NCBI RefSeq assembly: GCF_900115565.1
Contig: NZ_FOWW01000004.1
Location: 434,001 to 498,000, forward strand
Direction of reading: 5' to 3'
Source: Amycolatopsis arida
GTDB taxonomy: Bacteria; Actinomycetota; Actinomycetes; Mycobacteriales; Pseudonocardiaceae
DNA length: 64,000 nt
Shown: positions 53,760 through 64,000 of the stretch, one piece after another
Numbering within the stretch: the first letter of the stretch is position 1
How the letters are laid out: every line of letters begins with the position of its first letter
The notes under the pieces: model-generated
Database searches by the model: none
What the model was told of the DNA's origin: nothing
The model's input: only the letters and a program-made list of their open reading frames with translations
Program-made: the position numbers and the translations under genes

Positions 53760-54650
53760 TCAACCCTTCCCGTCGCGCTCCTCGGCCGAGGAGTCCCGCA
53801 TCGAGCCACCGTCCCGCATCGAGCGAGCGTCCTGCCCGGCCAGCGCGTCGCCGCCCACCTCGGCGTTGTGCGCGTGCGCGAGGTGGTGCAGGCCGAACGC
53901 CGCGTCCATCCCGCTGCGCAGGCCCATCAGGTCCTCGGCCTGGTTCACCGCCTTCTTCGCCAGCGCGAGGCCGAACCGGGGCATCGCCGCGATCCTCTCG
54001 GCCAGCGCGAGCGTCTCCGCGCGCAGCTCGGCGCGGGGCACCACCCTGGTGACCATGCCCCACTCCCGGGCCTGCCGGGCGGAGAACCGCTCGCCGGTGA
54101 ACAGCACCTCCTTCGCCGCGCGGGGCCCGAGCACCCACGGGTGGGCGAAGTACTCGACCCCGGGGATGCCCATCCGCAGCACCGGGTCGGCGAAGAAGGC
54201 GTCCTCGCTGGCCACGATCAGGTCGCACACCCACGCCAGCATCAGCGCCCCGGCGATGCACGCGCCCTGCACGCTGGCGATGGTCGGCTTCGGGATCTCC
54301 CGCCAGCGCCGGCACATGCCCAGGTACACCTCGGACTCGCGGGCGAACCGCGCGTCGCCGCCGGCGGCGTCCACGTGGTCCCACCACAGCACGGCCTTGC
54401 GCTCGAACGAGACGTCGACGTCCCGCCCGGGGCTGCCGATGTCGTGCCCGGCCGAGAAGTGCTCCCCGGCGCCGGCCAGCACGATCACCTTCACCTCGGC
54501 GTCGTCCACCGCGCGCGCGAACGCCGCGTCCAGCGCGTAGGTCATCGCCGAGTTCTGCGCGTTGCGGTACTCCGGCCGGTTCAGGGTCACCAACGCGACC
54601 GGCCCGCTCCGCTCGTACCGCACCACCTCGTTGCCCGCGTTGCTCGCCAT
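53760..54650 (-). CDS. Enoyl-CoA hydratase/isomerase family protein in the fadD3 operon
   Basis: 296 residues, longer than the usual 250-260. Crotonase fold: LVTLNRPEYRNAQN, the oxyanion Gly in FSAGHDIGSPG, and VQGACIAGALMLAWVCDLIVASEDAFFADPVLRMGIPG. An insert near 85-105 (FERKAVLWWDHVDAAGG) and a Ser/Arg/Asp-rich tail (DARSMRDGGSMRDSSAEERD) explain the extra length. It starts inside the end of fadD3 (TGATG) and stops 5 bp before the fadE31-like gene. Hydration of HIP-CoA-derived enoyl-CoA or of a later ring C intermediate is plausible; it is not EchA20 by length or motif. Confidence 0.8.
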   Translation of the reverse strand: MASNAGNEVVRYERSGPVALVTLNRPEYRNAQNSAMTYALDAAFARAVDDAEVKVIVLAGAGEHFSAGHDIGSPGRDVDVSFERKAVLWWDHVDAAGGDARFARESEVYLGMCRRWREIPKPTIASVQGACIAGALMLAWVCDLIVASEDAFFADPVLRMGIPGVEYFAHPWVLGPRAAKEVLFTGERFSARQAREWGMVTRVVPRAELRAETLALAERIAAMPRFGLALAKKAVNQAEDLMGLRSGMDAAFGLHHLAHAHNAEVGGDALAGQDARSMRDGGSMRDSSAEERDGKG

Positions 54651-56224
54651 CACCGCTCCCGTTCCCGCAGTACGCGTTTGAGCACCTTGCCGGCGGCGTT
54701 GCGGGGCAGCTCCGTGCGGAACTCCACGTGCCGCGGCACCTTGAAGTTGGCCAGCTCTCGCCGGCAGTGCGCCAGGACGTCCTCGTCTGCCAGCCTGCTG
54801 CCCGGGCGGCGCACCACGAACGCCTTGCCGACCTCGCCGAGGCGGGCGTCGGCGACCCCGACCACCGCCGACTCGGCCACCCCGTCGAGCCGGGCCAGCG
54901 CCTGCTCCACCTCGGCCGGGTAGACGTTGAACCCGCCGCAGATGTACATGTCCTTGATCCGGTCGGTGATCGTGAGGTAGCCGCGCTCGTCGAGCACGCC
55001 GACGTCGCCGGTGTGCAGCCAGCCGTCGGCGTCGATCGCCGTCGCGGTGGCCTCGGGGTCGTCGAGGTAGCCGAGCATCGTGTTCGGTCCGCGCAGCAGG
55101 ACCTCCCCGGTTCCCTCGGCGATCCGCACGGTGAAGCCGGCCGCCGCCCTGCCCGCGGTCCGCGCCACGGTCTCCGGGTCGTCGTCGGGATGGCACATCG
55201 TCGCCACCACCGCCTCGGTCAGGCCGTACGCGGTGAGCACCGTGTCGAAGCCGAGGTCGGTGCGCATCCGCTCGACGAGCACCACCGGCACGGTCGCCGC
55301 CCCGGTGACCGCGAGCCGCAGGCTGGACAGGTCGTGCCGGCCGCGCTCCGGCGCGTCGAGCAGCGTCGAGTAGATCGTCGGCGCGCCGGGCAGCACGGTC
55401 ACCCGCTCGGTCTCGATGGCGCGCAGCGTGGCGGCGACGTCGAAGGTGCGGTGCGGCAGCAGGGTCGCCCCGCGCAGCAGCGCGGCCAGGATCCCGGCCT
55501 TGTAGCCGAAGCTGTGGAAGAACGGGTTGATCACCAGGTACCGGTCGTCGGCGCGCAGGCCCCCGCGCTCGGCCCACGCCGCGGCCACTCCGAGCGAGCG
55601 CCGGTGGCTGGTCATCGCGCCCTTGCTGCGCCCGGTGGTGCCCGAGGTGAACAGGATGTCGCTCACGTCGTCGGGGCCGACGGCGGCGGCCCGCCCGTCG
55701 GCGCCGGTCGGGTCGGCCCGGTCCACCTCCGCCCAGTCGAGCACCCCGTCCTCGGGGCCGACCGGCCCCTCCACGGGGACGCGGAGCACGGCGCGCTGTG
55801 GCGACAGGCCCGCGGCGCGCAGCTCGGCGAGCCGGTCCACGCCGAGGAAGGGGCCGGCGACCACCAGCGCGCGGGCCTCGCTTCGCGCGACGACGTCGCG
55901 CATCTCCGGGCCGGTGAACCGGGTGTTGACCGGCACCAGGGTGGCGCCGGCGTAGAGCGCGCCGAGCGCCGCGACGACCCAGTGGTGGGTGTTGGGTGAG
56001 CACAGCGCGACCCGGTCGCCGGGGGCGATCCCGTGCCCGGCGAGCAGTGCCGCGCACCGGCGGACCCGGTCGTGCAGCTCGGCGTAGCTCATCCGCACCG
56101 GGCCGTCGACGGGTGTCTCGTCCACCACCGCCTCGTGGTCGGGGAACCGCCGCGCGGCGCGGACCAGCGCGGCCGGGATGGTCTCCGCGGTGCTGTCGAT
56201 CTCCGCGGTGCTGTCGACGCGCAT
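54650..56224 (-). CDS. fadD3: HIP-CoA synthetase FadD3
   Basis: 524 residues, adenylate-forming acyl-CoA ligase. AMP/ATP motif ILFTSGTTGRSKGA, then YGLTEAVVATMCHPDDD, GEVLLRGPNTMLGY, DGWLHTGDVGVLDERGYL, RIKDMYICGGFNVYPAEVE, and the catalytic Lys in NAAGKVLKR. It activates 3aalpha-H-4alpha(3'-propanoate)-7abeta-methylhexahydro-1,5-indanedione (HIP), the ring C/D product of HsaD, as its CoA thioester. ATG 56224 has AAGGGA 7 bases upstream; the repeated N-terminal STAEIDSTAE is local. It leads the minus-strand unit and faces fadE30 across a KstR2-type palindrome. The name follows gene order and substrate logic; general long-chain ligases are less likely. Confidence 0.87.
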   Translation of the reverse strand: MRVDSTAEIDSTAETIPAALVRAARRFPDHEAVVDETPVDGPVRMSYAELHDRVRRCAALLAGHGIAPGDRVALCSPNTHHWVVAALGALYAGATLVPVNTRFTGPEMRDVVARSEARALVVAGPFLGVDRLAELRAAGLSPQRAVLRVPVEGPVGPEDGVLDWAEVDRADPTGADGRAAAVGPDDVSDILFTSGTTGRSKGAMTSHRRSLGVAAAWAERGGLRADDRYLVINPFFHSFGYKAGILAALLRGATLLPHRTFDVAATLRAIETERVTVLPGAPTIYSTLLDAPERGRHDLSSLRLAVTGAATVPVVLVERMRTDLGFDTVLTAYGLTEAVVATMCHPDDDPETVARTAGRAAAGFTVRIAEGTGEVLLRGPNTMLGYLDDPEATATAIDADGWLHTGDVGVLDERGYLTITDRIKDMYICGGFNVYPAEVEQALARLDGVAESAVVGVADARLGEVGKAFVVRRPGSRLADEDVLAHCRRELANFKVPRHVEFRTELPRNAAGKVLKRVLRERER

Positions 56225-56261
56225 GGCGGTCCCTTCACGACCCGGCTCGAGCGGACTCCTA

Positions 56262-56281
56262 CCTAGCAAATGCTTGGTAGG
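56262..56281. promoter_or_regulatory. KstR2-like operator in the fadD3/fadE30 divergent promoter
   Basis: CCTAGCAAATGCTTGGTAGG is a 20-bp palindrome with one arm mismatch (CCTAGCAA/TTGGTAGG). It contains AGCAAATGCTTGGT (56265-56278), one base short of the KstR2 consensus AnCAAGnnCTTGnT. Centred 48 bp from the fadD3 ATG and about 95 bp from the fadE30 ATG. Confidence 0.8.
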
Positions 56282-56365
56282 GTAGCCTACGGCAGGAACG
56301 GTCCCGTTGACCAGACGCGGGCGGCGGGCCCGGTGCCGGATTCCAGTGGTGGGAGGGAGGTCGGG

Positions 56366-57508
56366 ATGGCCGACGACGCGTTCCGCGCCGAGGTGCGGGC
56401 CTGGCTCGCCGAGAACCTCACCGGCGAGTTCGCGGCGCTGCGCGGGCTCGGCGGGCCCGGCCGCGAGCACGAGGCGTTCGAGGAGCGGCTGGCCTGGGAA
56501 CGGCACCTGGCCGTCGCCGGCTGGACCTGCATCGGCTGGCCGGTGGAGCACGGCGGTCGCGGTGCGACGCTGGAGCAGCAGGTGATCTTCCACGAGGAGT
56601 ACGCGCTGGCCGACGCGCCGGCCAAGGTGAGTCACCTGGGCCAGGAGCTGCTCGGCCCGACGCTGATCGCGTTCGGCACGCGAGCGCAGCAACGGCGGTT
56701 CCTGCCGAGGATCGTCGCCGTGGAGGAGCTGTGGTGCCAGGGCTACTCCGAGCCCGGCGCCGGCTCCGACCTAGCCGCGGTGTCCACCACGGCCACCCTC
56801 GACGGTGACCAGTGGGTGCTGCGCGGGCAGAAGGTGTGGACGTCGCTGGCGCACGTGGCCGACTGGTGCTTCGTGCTGGCCCGCACCGAGCCGGGCTCGA
56901 CCCGCCACCGGGGGCTGTCCTACCTGCTGGTGCCGATGCGCCAGGACGGGGTGGAGGTGCGGCCCATCCGGCAGCTCACCGGCACCGCCGAGTTCAACGA
57001 GGTCTTCTTCGACGGAGCCCGGACCGCGCGGGACAACGTGGTCGGCGCGCCGGGCGAGGGCTGGAAGGTCGCGATGGGCACGCTCGGCGTCGAGCGGGGC
57101 GTGGCGACGCTGGGCCAGCAGGTGGGGTTCCGGCGCGAACTGCGCGCGCTCACCCAGCTGGCCGAGCGCACCGGCGCCGCCGACGACCCGGTGGTCGCCG
57201 AACGGCTGGCCCGCGCGGAGCTGGGGCTGGAGGTGCTGCGCGCGCACGCGCTGCGCACCCTCGGCAGCGCCGCTCCCGGCGTGGCCGAGGTGAGCAAGCT
57301 GCTCTGGGCGAACTGGCACCGTGACCTCGGCGAGCTGGCCATGCTGGTGCGCGGCGCGGCCGGGATGGTCGCCGACCCGGACCTGGACCGGTGGCAGCGG
57401 CTGTACCTGTTCAGCCGCGCCGACACCATCTACGGCGGCTCCAACGAGATCCAGCGCAACATCATCGCCGAGCGGGTGCTCGGCCTTCCCCGGGAGGTGC
57501 GCCCGTGA
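56366..57508 (+). CDS. fadE30: Acyl-CoA dehydrogenase FadE30
   Basis: 380 residues from ATG 56366 with GGGAGGGAGG 5 bases upstream; the frame is open further upstream without support. Signatures: VAGWTCIGWPVEHGGRGATLEQQVIFHEEYA, YSEPGAGSDLAAVSTTATL, RGQKVWTSLAHVADWCFVLARTE, and FSRADTIYGGSNEIQRNIIAERVLGLP. In the rings C/D pathway FadE30 desaturates the propionyl chain of a HIP-CoA-type intermediate. First gene of fadE30-ipdF-kstR2-fadA6, the same order as the mycobacterial cluster, and divergent from fadD3. Confidence 0.9.
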   Translation: MADDAFRAEVRAWLAENLTGEFAALRGLGGPGREHEAFEERLAWERHLAVAGWTCIGWPVEHGGRGATLEQQVIFHEEYALADAPAKVSHLGQELLGPTLIAFGTRAQQRRFLPRIVAVEELWCQGYSEPGAGSDLAAVSTTATLDGDQWVLRGQKVWTSLAHVADWCFVLARTEPGSTRHRGLSYLLVPMRQDGVEVRPIRQLTGTAEFNEVFFDGARTARDNVVGAPGEGWKVAMGTLGVERGVATLGQQVGFRRELRALTQLAERTGAADDPVVAERLARAELGLEVLRAHALRTLGSAAPGVAEVSKLLWANWHRDLGELAMLVRGAAGMVADPDLDRWQRLYLFSRADTIYGGSNEIQRNIIAERVLGLPREVRP

Positions 57509-58281
57509 TCCCCCTGCCGACCTACCCGCCCGGCCGGGACCTGTTGCGCGACAAGGTGGTGGTGGTGACCGCCGCCGCCGGCACCGGGATCGGCTCGGCG
57601 GTGGCCCGGCGCGCGCTCGAGGAGGGCGCGCGGGTGGTGCTCAGCGACTGGCACGAGCGCCGGCTGGGGGAGAAGGCCGCGGAGCTGGCCGCCGTGGGCG
57701 AGGTGCACGCGATCCCGTGCGACGTGACCGACGAGGCGCAGGTGCGGGGGCTCGTCGACGGCGCGGCGACCCGGTTCGGCCGGATCGACGTGCTGATCAA
57801 CAACGCCGGCCTCGGGGGCAGCCGGTCCATCGTGGACATGACCGACGAGGAGTGGTCGCGCGTGCTGGACGTGACGCTGAACGGCACGTTCCGGGTCACC
57901 CGCGCGGTGCTGCGCCGGTTCCTCGCCCAGGGCGGCGGGGGAGCGGTGGTCAACAACGCCTCGGTGATCGGCTGGCGGGCGCAGGCCGAGCAGGCGCACT
58001 ACGCCGCCGCGAAGGCCGGGGTGATGGCGCTGACCCGGTGCGCCGCGGTGGACGTCGCACCGCACGGCATCCGGGTGAACGCGGTGGCACCCAGCCTGGC
58101 GATGCACCCGTTCCTGGCGAAGGTCACCAGCGAGGAGCTGCTGACCGAGCTGACCGCGCGGGAGGCCTCCGGCAGGGCCGCCGAGCCCTGGGAGGTGGCG
58201 AATGTGATGGTATTCCTCGCCAGCGAGTACGCCTCGTACCTCACCGGCGAGGTCGTCTCGGTCAGTAGCCAGCACGCGTAG
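57505..58281 (+). CDS. ipdF: Short-chain dehydrogenase IpdF-like
   Basis: 258 residues. VVVVTAAAGTGIGSAVARRALEEG (a TAAxGTGIG variant of TGxxxGIG), VLINNAGLGGSRS, VNNASVIGW Ser and the YAAAKAG (YxxxK) pair, all SDR. The gene lies between fadE30 and kstR2 as Rv3559c does, the position of IpdF, thought to oxidise the 5-hydroxyl of ring C/D CoA esters. GTG 57505 overlaps the fadE30 stop, with GGGAGG 8 bases upstream. The assignment rests mainly on order and family; other SDR activities cannot be excluded by eye. Confidence 0.82.
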   Translation: MIPLPTYPPGRDLLRDKVVVVTAAAGTGIGSAVARRALEEGARVVLSDWHERRLGEKAAELAAVGEVHAIPCDVTDEAQVRGLVDGAATRFGRIDVLINNAGLGGSRSIVDMTDEEWSRVLDVTLNGTFRVTRAVLRRFLAQGGGGAVVNNASVIGWRAQAEQAHYAAAKAGVMALTRCAAVDVAPHGIRVNAVAPSLAMHPFLAKVTSEELLTELTAREASGRAAEPWEVANVMVFLASEYASYLTGEVVSVSSQHA

Positions 58282-58295
58282 GGGGTCGGTGGCCG

Positions 58296-58925
58296 ATGGG
58301 CACGAGGACGGCGAGGAAGCGGCAGGCCGGCGGCACCGCCTCTGGGCGGAGGGCGGAGCTGCTGGCGCTGGCGGCGCGGCTGTTCGCCGAGCGCGGATAC
58401 GTGTCCACGACCGTGCGGGACATCGCCGACGCCGCCGGGATCCTGTCCGGCAGCCTGTACCACCACTTCGACTCCAAGGAGTCGATGGCCGACGAGATCC
58501 TCCGCGGCTTCCTCGACGAGCTGTTCGGCACCTACGCCGAGATCGTCGCCGCCGGCCTCGGCCCGCGGCGCACGCTGGAGGCCGTGGTGACCGCGTCGTT
58601 CCGGTCCATCCACGACCATCCCGCCGAGGTGGCGATCTACCAGAACGAGGCCAAGCACCTGGCCCAGTTCGACCGGTTCGACTACCTCGAGCGGCGCAAC
58701 GCCGAGTTCCGCCGGCTGTGGAACACCATCCTCACCGACGGGGTGCGGGACGGCGTGTTCCGCGCCGACCTCGACGTCGAGCTGGTCTACCGGTTCATCC
58801 GGGACACCGTGTGGGTCGCGGTGCGCTGGTACAACCCCGGCGGCACGCTGTCCGCCGACGACGTGGCGAAGCAGTACCTGGCGATCCTGCTCGACGGCAT
58901 CGCCACCGGTTCCCGGTCGACCTAG
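58296..58925 (+). CDS. kstR2: KstR2, TetR-type repressor of ring C/D catabolism
   Basis: 209 residues. Helix-turn-helix ELLALAARLFAERGYVSTTVRDIADAAGILSGSLYHHFDSK is very close to mycobacterial KstR2, as are ELVYRFIRDTVWVAVRWYNPGG and the C-terminal YLAILLDGI. KstR2 represses the fadD3/fadE30 region and is released by HIP-CoA. ATG 58296 lies 14 bp after ipdF and its stop overlaps the fadA6 ribosome binding site. Its probable operator is at 56262-56281, so it controls its own operon. The basic N-terminus (TRTARKRQAGGTASGRRAE) is longer than in M. tuberculosis. Confidence 0.95.
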   Translation: MGTRTARKRQAGGTASGRRAELLALAARLFAERGYVSTTVRDIADAAGILSGSLYHHFDSKESMADEILRGFLDELFGTYAEIVAAGLGPRRTLEAVVTASFRSIHDHPAEVAIYQNEAKHLAQFDRFDYLERRNAEFRRLWNTILTDGVRDGVFRADLDVELVYRFIRDTVWVAVRWYNPGGTLSADDVAKQYLAILLDGIATGSRST

Positions 58926-58936
58926 GAGGTATCCCG

Positions 58937-60091
58937 ATGGCCGAGGCCTACCTGCTCGACGCCGTGCGCACGCCGGTCGGCCGGCGCGGCGGCGCGCTCG
59001 GCGAGGTGCACCCCGCCGACCTGGCCGGGCACGTCATCACCGCCGTGCTCGAGCGGACCGGGGTGGACCCGGACCTGGTGGACGACGTGATCCTCGGCTG
59101 CGTCGACACGCTCGGGCCGCAGGCGGGCAACATCGCCCGCACCGCGTGGCTGGCCGCGGGGTTGCCCGACCACGTGCCCGGGGTGACCGTGGACCGGCAG
59201 TGCGGGTCGAGCCAGCAGGCGGTGCACTTCGCCGCGCAGGCGGTGCTGTCCGGCACGGCGGACGCGGTGCTGGCCGGCGGGGTGCAGAACATGACCGCCA
59301 TCCCGATCAGCGCGGCGATGCTGGCCGGCCGGGAGTACGGCTTTCCCGACCCGTTCACCGGATCGGTCGGGTGGCGCGAGCGTTACGGCACCGAGGAGAT
59401 CTCCCAGTTCCGCGGCGCGGAGATGATCGCCGAGCACTGGGACCTCTCCCGGGAGGCGATGGAGGCCTACGCCTACCGCAGCCACCGGCGGGCACTGGCG
59501 GCGATCGACGAGGGCCGGTTCGCCGCCGAGATCGTGCCGGTCGGCGAGCTGGCTCGGGACGAGGGGCCGCGGCGGGACACCAGTCCGGAGAAGATGGCGG
59601 CGCTGCCGCCGCTGAGCCCCGGGTCGCGGCTGACGGCTGCGGTGGCCAGCCAGATCTCCGACGGGGCCAGCGCGGCACTGCTGGCGTCGGAGCGGTTCGT
59701 GGCCGAGCACGGGCTGACCCCACGGGCGCGCATCCACCACCTGTCGGTGCGGGCGGCCGACCCGGTGTGGATGCTCACCGGGCCGATCCCGGCGACCGCG
59801 CACGCGCTGCGCCGCACCGGGCTGGGTGTGGCCGACATCGACCTGTTCGAGGTGAACGAGGCGTTCGCCAGCGTGGTGCTCGCGTGGTTGGAGGAGACCG
59901 ACGCCGACCCGGAGCGGGTCAACGTCAACGGCGGCGGCATCGCGCTGGGCCACCCGATCGGCGCCACCGGCACCAAGCTGCTGGCGACGTTGCTGCACGA
60001 GCTGGAGCGTCGTGGTGGTCGGTACGGGCTGCAGACGATGTGCGAGGGCGGCGGCACGGCCAACGTGACCATCATCGAGCGCCTCGGGTAG
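58937..60091 (+). CDS. fadA6: Acetyl-CoA acyltransferase FadA6 (thiolase)
   Basis: 384 residues. Thiolase with acyl-enzyme Cys89 in VTVDRQCGSSQQAVHFA, GGVQNMTAIPI, FEVNEAFASVVLAW, NVNGGGIALGHPIGATGTKLL (His) and TMCEGGGTANVTIIERLG (second Cys). FadA6 releases acetyl- or succinyl-CoA units in the ring C/D part of the pathway. AGGAGGT (58924-58930) sits 6 bases before ATG 58937 and overlaps the kstR2 TAG. Last gene of the fadE30 operon. Confidence 0.9.
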   Translation: MAEAYLLDAVRTPVGRRGGALGEVHPADLAGHVITAVLERTGVDPDLVDDVILGCVDTLGPQAGNIARTAWLAAGLPDHVPGVTVDRQCGSSQQAVHFAAQAVLSGTADAVLAGGVQNMTAIPISAAMLAGREYGFPDPFTGSVGWRERYGTEEISQFRGAEMIAEHWDLSREAMEAYAYRSHRRALAAIDEGRFAAEIVPVGELARDEGPRRDTSPEKMAALPPLSPGSRLTAAVASQISDGASAALLASERFVAEHGLTPRARIHHLSVRAADPVWMLTGPIPATAHALRRTGLGVADIDLFEVNEAFASVVLAWLEETDADPERVNVNGGGIALGHPIGATGTKLLATLLHELERRGGRYGLQTMCEGGGTANVTIIERLG

Positions 60092-60177
60092 GTAGCCCAC
60101 CCGGCCGCTTTCGGCCCGCGTGCCGGATCCGCTACCGTTCGTGTCCGGTTGGGGGCGGCGACGGCGGGAAGGGTGAC

Positions 60178-61134
60178 GTGCGCGGCGGTGGCCGGGAGCG
60201 CGGTGAGCACCGGGTGCTGTCCACCACGACGATCACGGTGTGGGCGGTCGGCCTGCTGGTGGTGGCGGTGCTCGCGGTGGTGCTGCTGTGGTCCGCCGTG
60301 GGCGCGCCCGGGGACTCGGTGCGGCTGGATGTGATTCGCACGGCGGCCAGCATCGTGGTGGGCACCGGCGGAGCGGCCGCGTTGCTGCTGGCCGCGCGCC
60401 GGCAGCGGGCCACCGAGCTCGACCTGCGGCAGCGTGACCACGACGCCGCCGAGCGCAGGATCACCGAGCTGTACGGCAAGGCGGCCGACCAGCTGGGCAG
60501 CGACAAGGCCCCGGTACGGCTGGCCGGGTTGTACGCGCTGGAGCGGCTGGCGCAGGACGCGCCGCCACACCGGCAGACGATCGTCAACCTCGTGTGCGCC
60601 TATCTGCGGATGCCGGTGGGTGCCGACACGGAGGAGGCCGAGGTCCGGCAGGCCGCGCACGACCTGCTGGCCCGGCACCTGCGGCCGGGGAGCGGGCGGG
60701 AGTTCTGGGGCGGCGTCGCGGTGAACCTGGCCGGCGCGACGCTGGCGAAGGTGGTGCTCACCCACTGCTCGGTGACGGAGTTGTCGCTCGCCGGCGCGAC
60801 CGTCACCGGGCCGGCGGTGTTCCGCGGAACCACCGTGTCCGGGGTGGCGGACTTCCGCAACGCCCGCTTCCTCGGGATCGCCGACTTCCGGCGGGTGGGG
60901 TTCGGCCGGGACGAGAAGTTCTTCCGAGGCGCGCGGTTCGAGGGTGAGGTCGAGTTCGGCACGCGGACCGAGGTGACGCTCACCGGGGCGGGCGTGCGGG
61001 TCGCCGACGGGGTGCGCCGCCGGTGGCCGCGGGGCTGGGTCGAGCGGGAGTCGCCGGACGAGCCGGGGTGGGCCGTACTGATTGCGGCTCCCGCGGAACC
61101 TCGGAGTGCTATGCTGCGTCACAGTGACGGGTGA
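60178..61134 (+). CDS. Membrane-anchored pentapeptide-repeat protein
   Basis: 318 residues from GTG 60178 (GGAAGG upstream). Two hydrophobic segments (TVWAVGLLVVAVLAVVLLWSA and IVVGTGGAAALLLAA), a basic helix (RRQRATELDLRQRDHDAAERRITELYGKAADQLGS) and a C-terminal right-handed beta-helix of pentapeptide type (GVAVNLAGATLAKVVLTHCS, VFRGTTVSGVADFRNARFLGIADFRRV). The middle (VRLAGLYALERLAQDAPPHRQTIVNLVCAYLR) is a conserved block found in such actinobacterial proteins. Function unknown; pentapeptide repeats often mediate protein contact. No link to the steroid genes is visible. Confidence 0.72.
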   Translation: MRGGGRERGEHRVLSTTTITVWAVGLLVVAVLAVVLLWSAVGAPGDSVRLDVIRTAASIVVGTGGAAALLLAARRQRATELDLRQRDHDAAERRITELYGKAADQLGSDKAPVRLAGLYALERLAQDAPPHRQTIVNLVCAYLRMPVGADTEEAEVRQAAHDLLARHLRPGSGREFWGGVAVNLAGATLAKVVLTHCSVTELSLAGATVTGPAVFRGTTVSGVADFRNARFLGIADFRRVGFGRDEKFFRGARFEGEVEFGTRTEVTLTGAGVRVADGVRRRWPRGWVERESPDEPGWAVLIAAPAEPRSAMLRHSDG

Positions 61135-61170
61135 CACACCCGGCCGAGCGGTCGAGAGGAGGTGACCAGG

Positions 61171-61353
61171 ATGAACGAGCGGTACATGGACCAGCTGGCG
61201 CCCGAGTCGTTGGTGCTCGAGTCGTTGGTGCCCACGTCGGGCCACCGCGAGTGCCGGAGCGCCGTCGACGAGCTCGTGGCGGGTGCCCTGGTCACCGGCG
61301 GACGACCGCGCGGCTTGGAGGTCGTGGTGGCGCCGCCGGCCGAGGCGCACTGA
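61171..61353 (+). CDS. Small ORF, 60 aa, with strong Shine-Dalgarno
   Basis: ATG 61171 follows AGGAGGTGACC, almost the full complement of the 16S 3' end, at about 6 bases. Third positions are mostly G or C. The first half holds an imperfect internal repeat, SLVLESLVPTS, from a 15-bp tandem duplication (61203-61232); one Cys (HRECRSAV) follows; the end is acidic/hydrophobic. No signal peptide or membrane span. It follows the pentapeptide-repeat gene by 36 bp. No known family recognised. Confidence 0.5.
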   Translation: MNERYMDQLAPESLVLESLVPTSGHRECRSAVDELVAGALVTGGRPRGLEVVVAPPAEAH

Positions 61354-61453
61354 CCTACCCTGGGTCGGAATGCGTCGGACCATTGTGGACACGCCGACCG
61401 AGGTAGTCGAGGGTGCGACGGCAGTGCGGTGAAGGGTTTCGCGGTGAGGGGTG

Positions 61454-64000
<2,547 letters not shown>

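Noticed and set aside
61171-61353. Small ORF considered as a RiPP precursor
   Set aside because: No cyclase, dehydratase, rSAM or protease gene nearby, and no recognisable leader/core pattern.

Overview
The window comes from a high-GC actinomycete. G or C fills almost every third codon position, GTG starts are common, and start/stop overlaps (ATGA, GTGA, TGATG) are frequent. The mix of a conservon (histidine kinase, roadblock, DUF742, GTPase), F420-type luciferase-like oxidoreductases, IcmF and a KstR/KstR2-controlled steroid pathway points to the Corynebacteriales/Pseudonocardiales side of the phylum. I infer a Pseudonocardiaceae-like organism; the sequence alone does not fix the genus.

Layout. 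1-11 kb: the 3' part of a LAL-type LuxR activator, a convergent succinate-semialdehyde dehydrogenase, a decayed stretch, a TetR gene divergent from an acyl-CoA dehydrogenase/alpha-methylacyl-CoA racemase pair with two tandem 18-bp operators between them, and then small membrane proteins and a lytic transglycosylase-like protein. 11-15.6 kb (minus): one apparent five-gene operon, DUF485 protein, SSS symporter, group-III PLP ornithine/lysine decarboxylase, AdoMet decarboxylase, aminopropyltransferase. 16.4-21.8 kb (plus): a conservon whose kinase has a duplicated C-terminal module, followed by fused isobutyryl-CoA mutase icmF (to 25.1 kb). 25-28 kb: a methyltransferase and two F420-type oxidoreductases.

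28-50.6 kb is a steroid (cholesterol-type) catabolic block. It holds kstR with its own operator, fadE34/chsE3, fadE28-fadE29-chsH2-chsH1-ltp2 (removal of the last side-chain carbons), kstD-kshA-hypothetical-kshB-chsH3 (opening of ring B), a KstD-like flavoprotein, and hsaA-hsaD-hsaC-hsaB-SDR (ring A hydroxylation, meta-cleavage and hydrolysis). Six sites with the KstR core AAC-nn-GTT lie in front of these units. 50.5-60.1 kb is the ring C/D block: fadD3-ech-fadE31-fadE32-fadE33 on the minus strand, divergent from fadE30-ipdF-kstR2-fadA6, with one KstR2-like palindrome in the shared promoter. hsaEFG, ipdAB, ipdC, echA20, cyp125, mce4 and other known members are not seen here and could lie outside the window.

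60-64 kb: a pentapeptide-repeat membrane protein, a 60-residue ORF with a near-perfect Shine-Dalgarno, a FadH-type 2,4-dienoyl-CoA reductase, and a divergent TetR gene cut by the window end; the last two share a 22-bp palindrome.

Points that deserve a second look are the transporter/polyamine operon, a ChsH2 whose DUF35 domain has no zinc-ribbon cysteines, an esterase pseudogene that lost its nucleophile region between two KstR-box genes, a CxxCxxC protein inside the ksh operon, and a 21-bp-period repeat at two gene 3' ends. I did not see a CRISPR array, IS element, tRNA, rRNA or any obviously new defence system.
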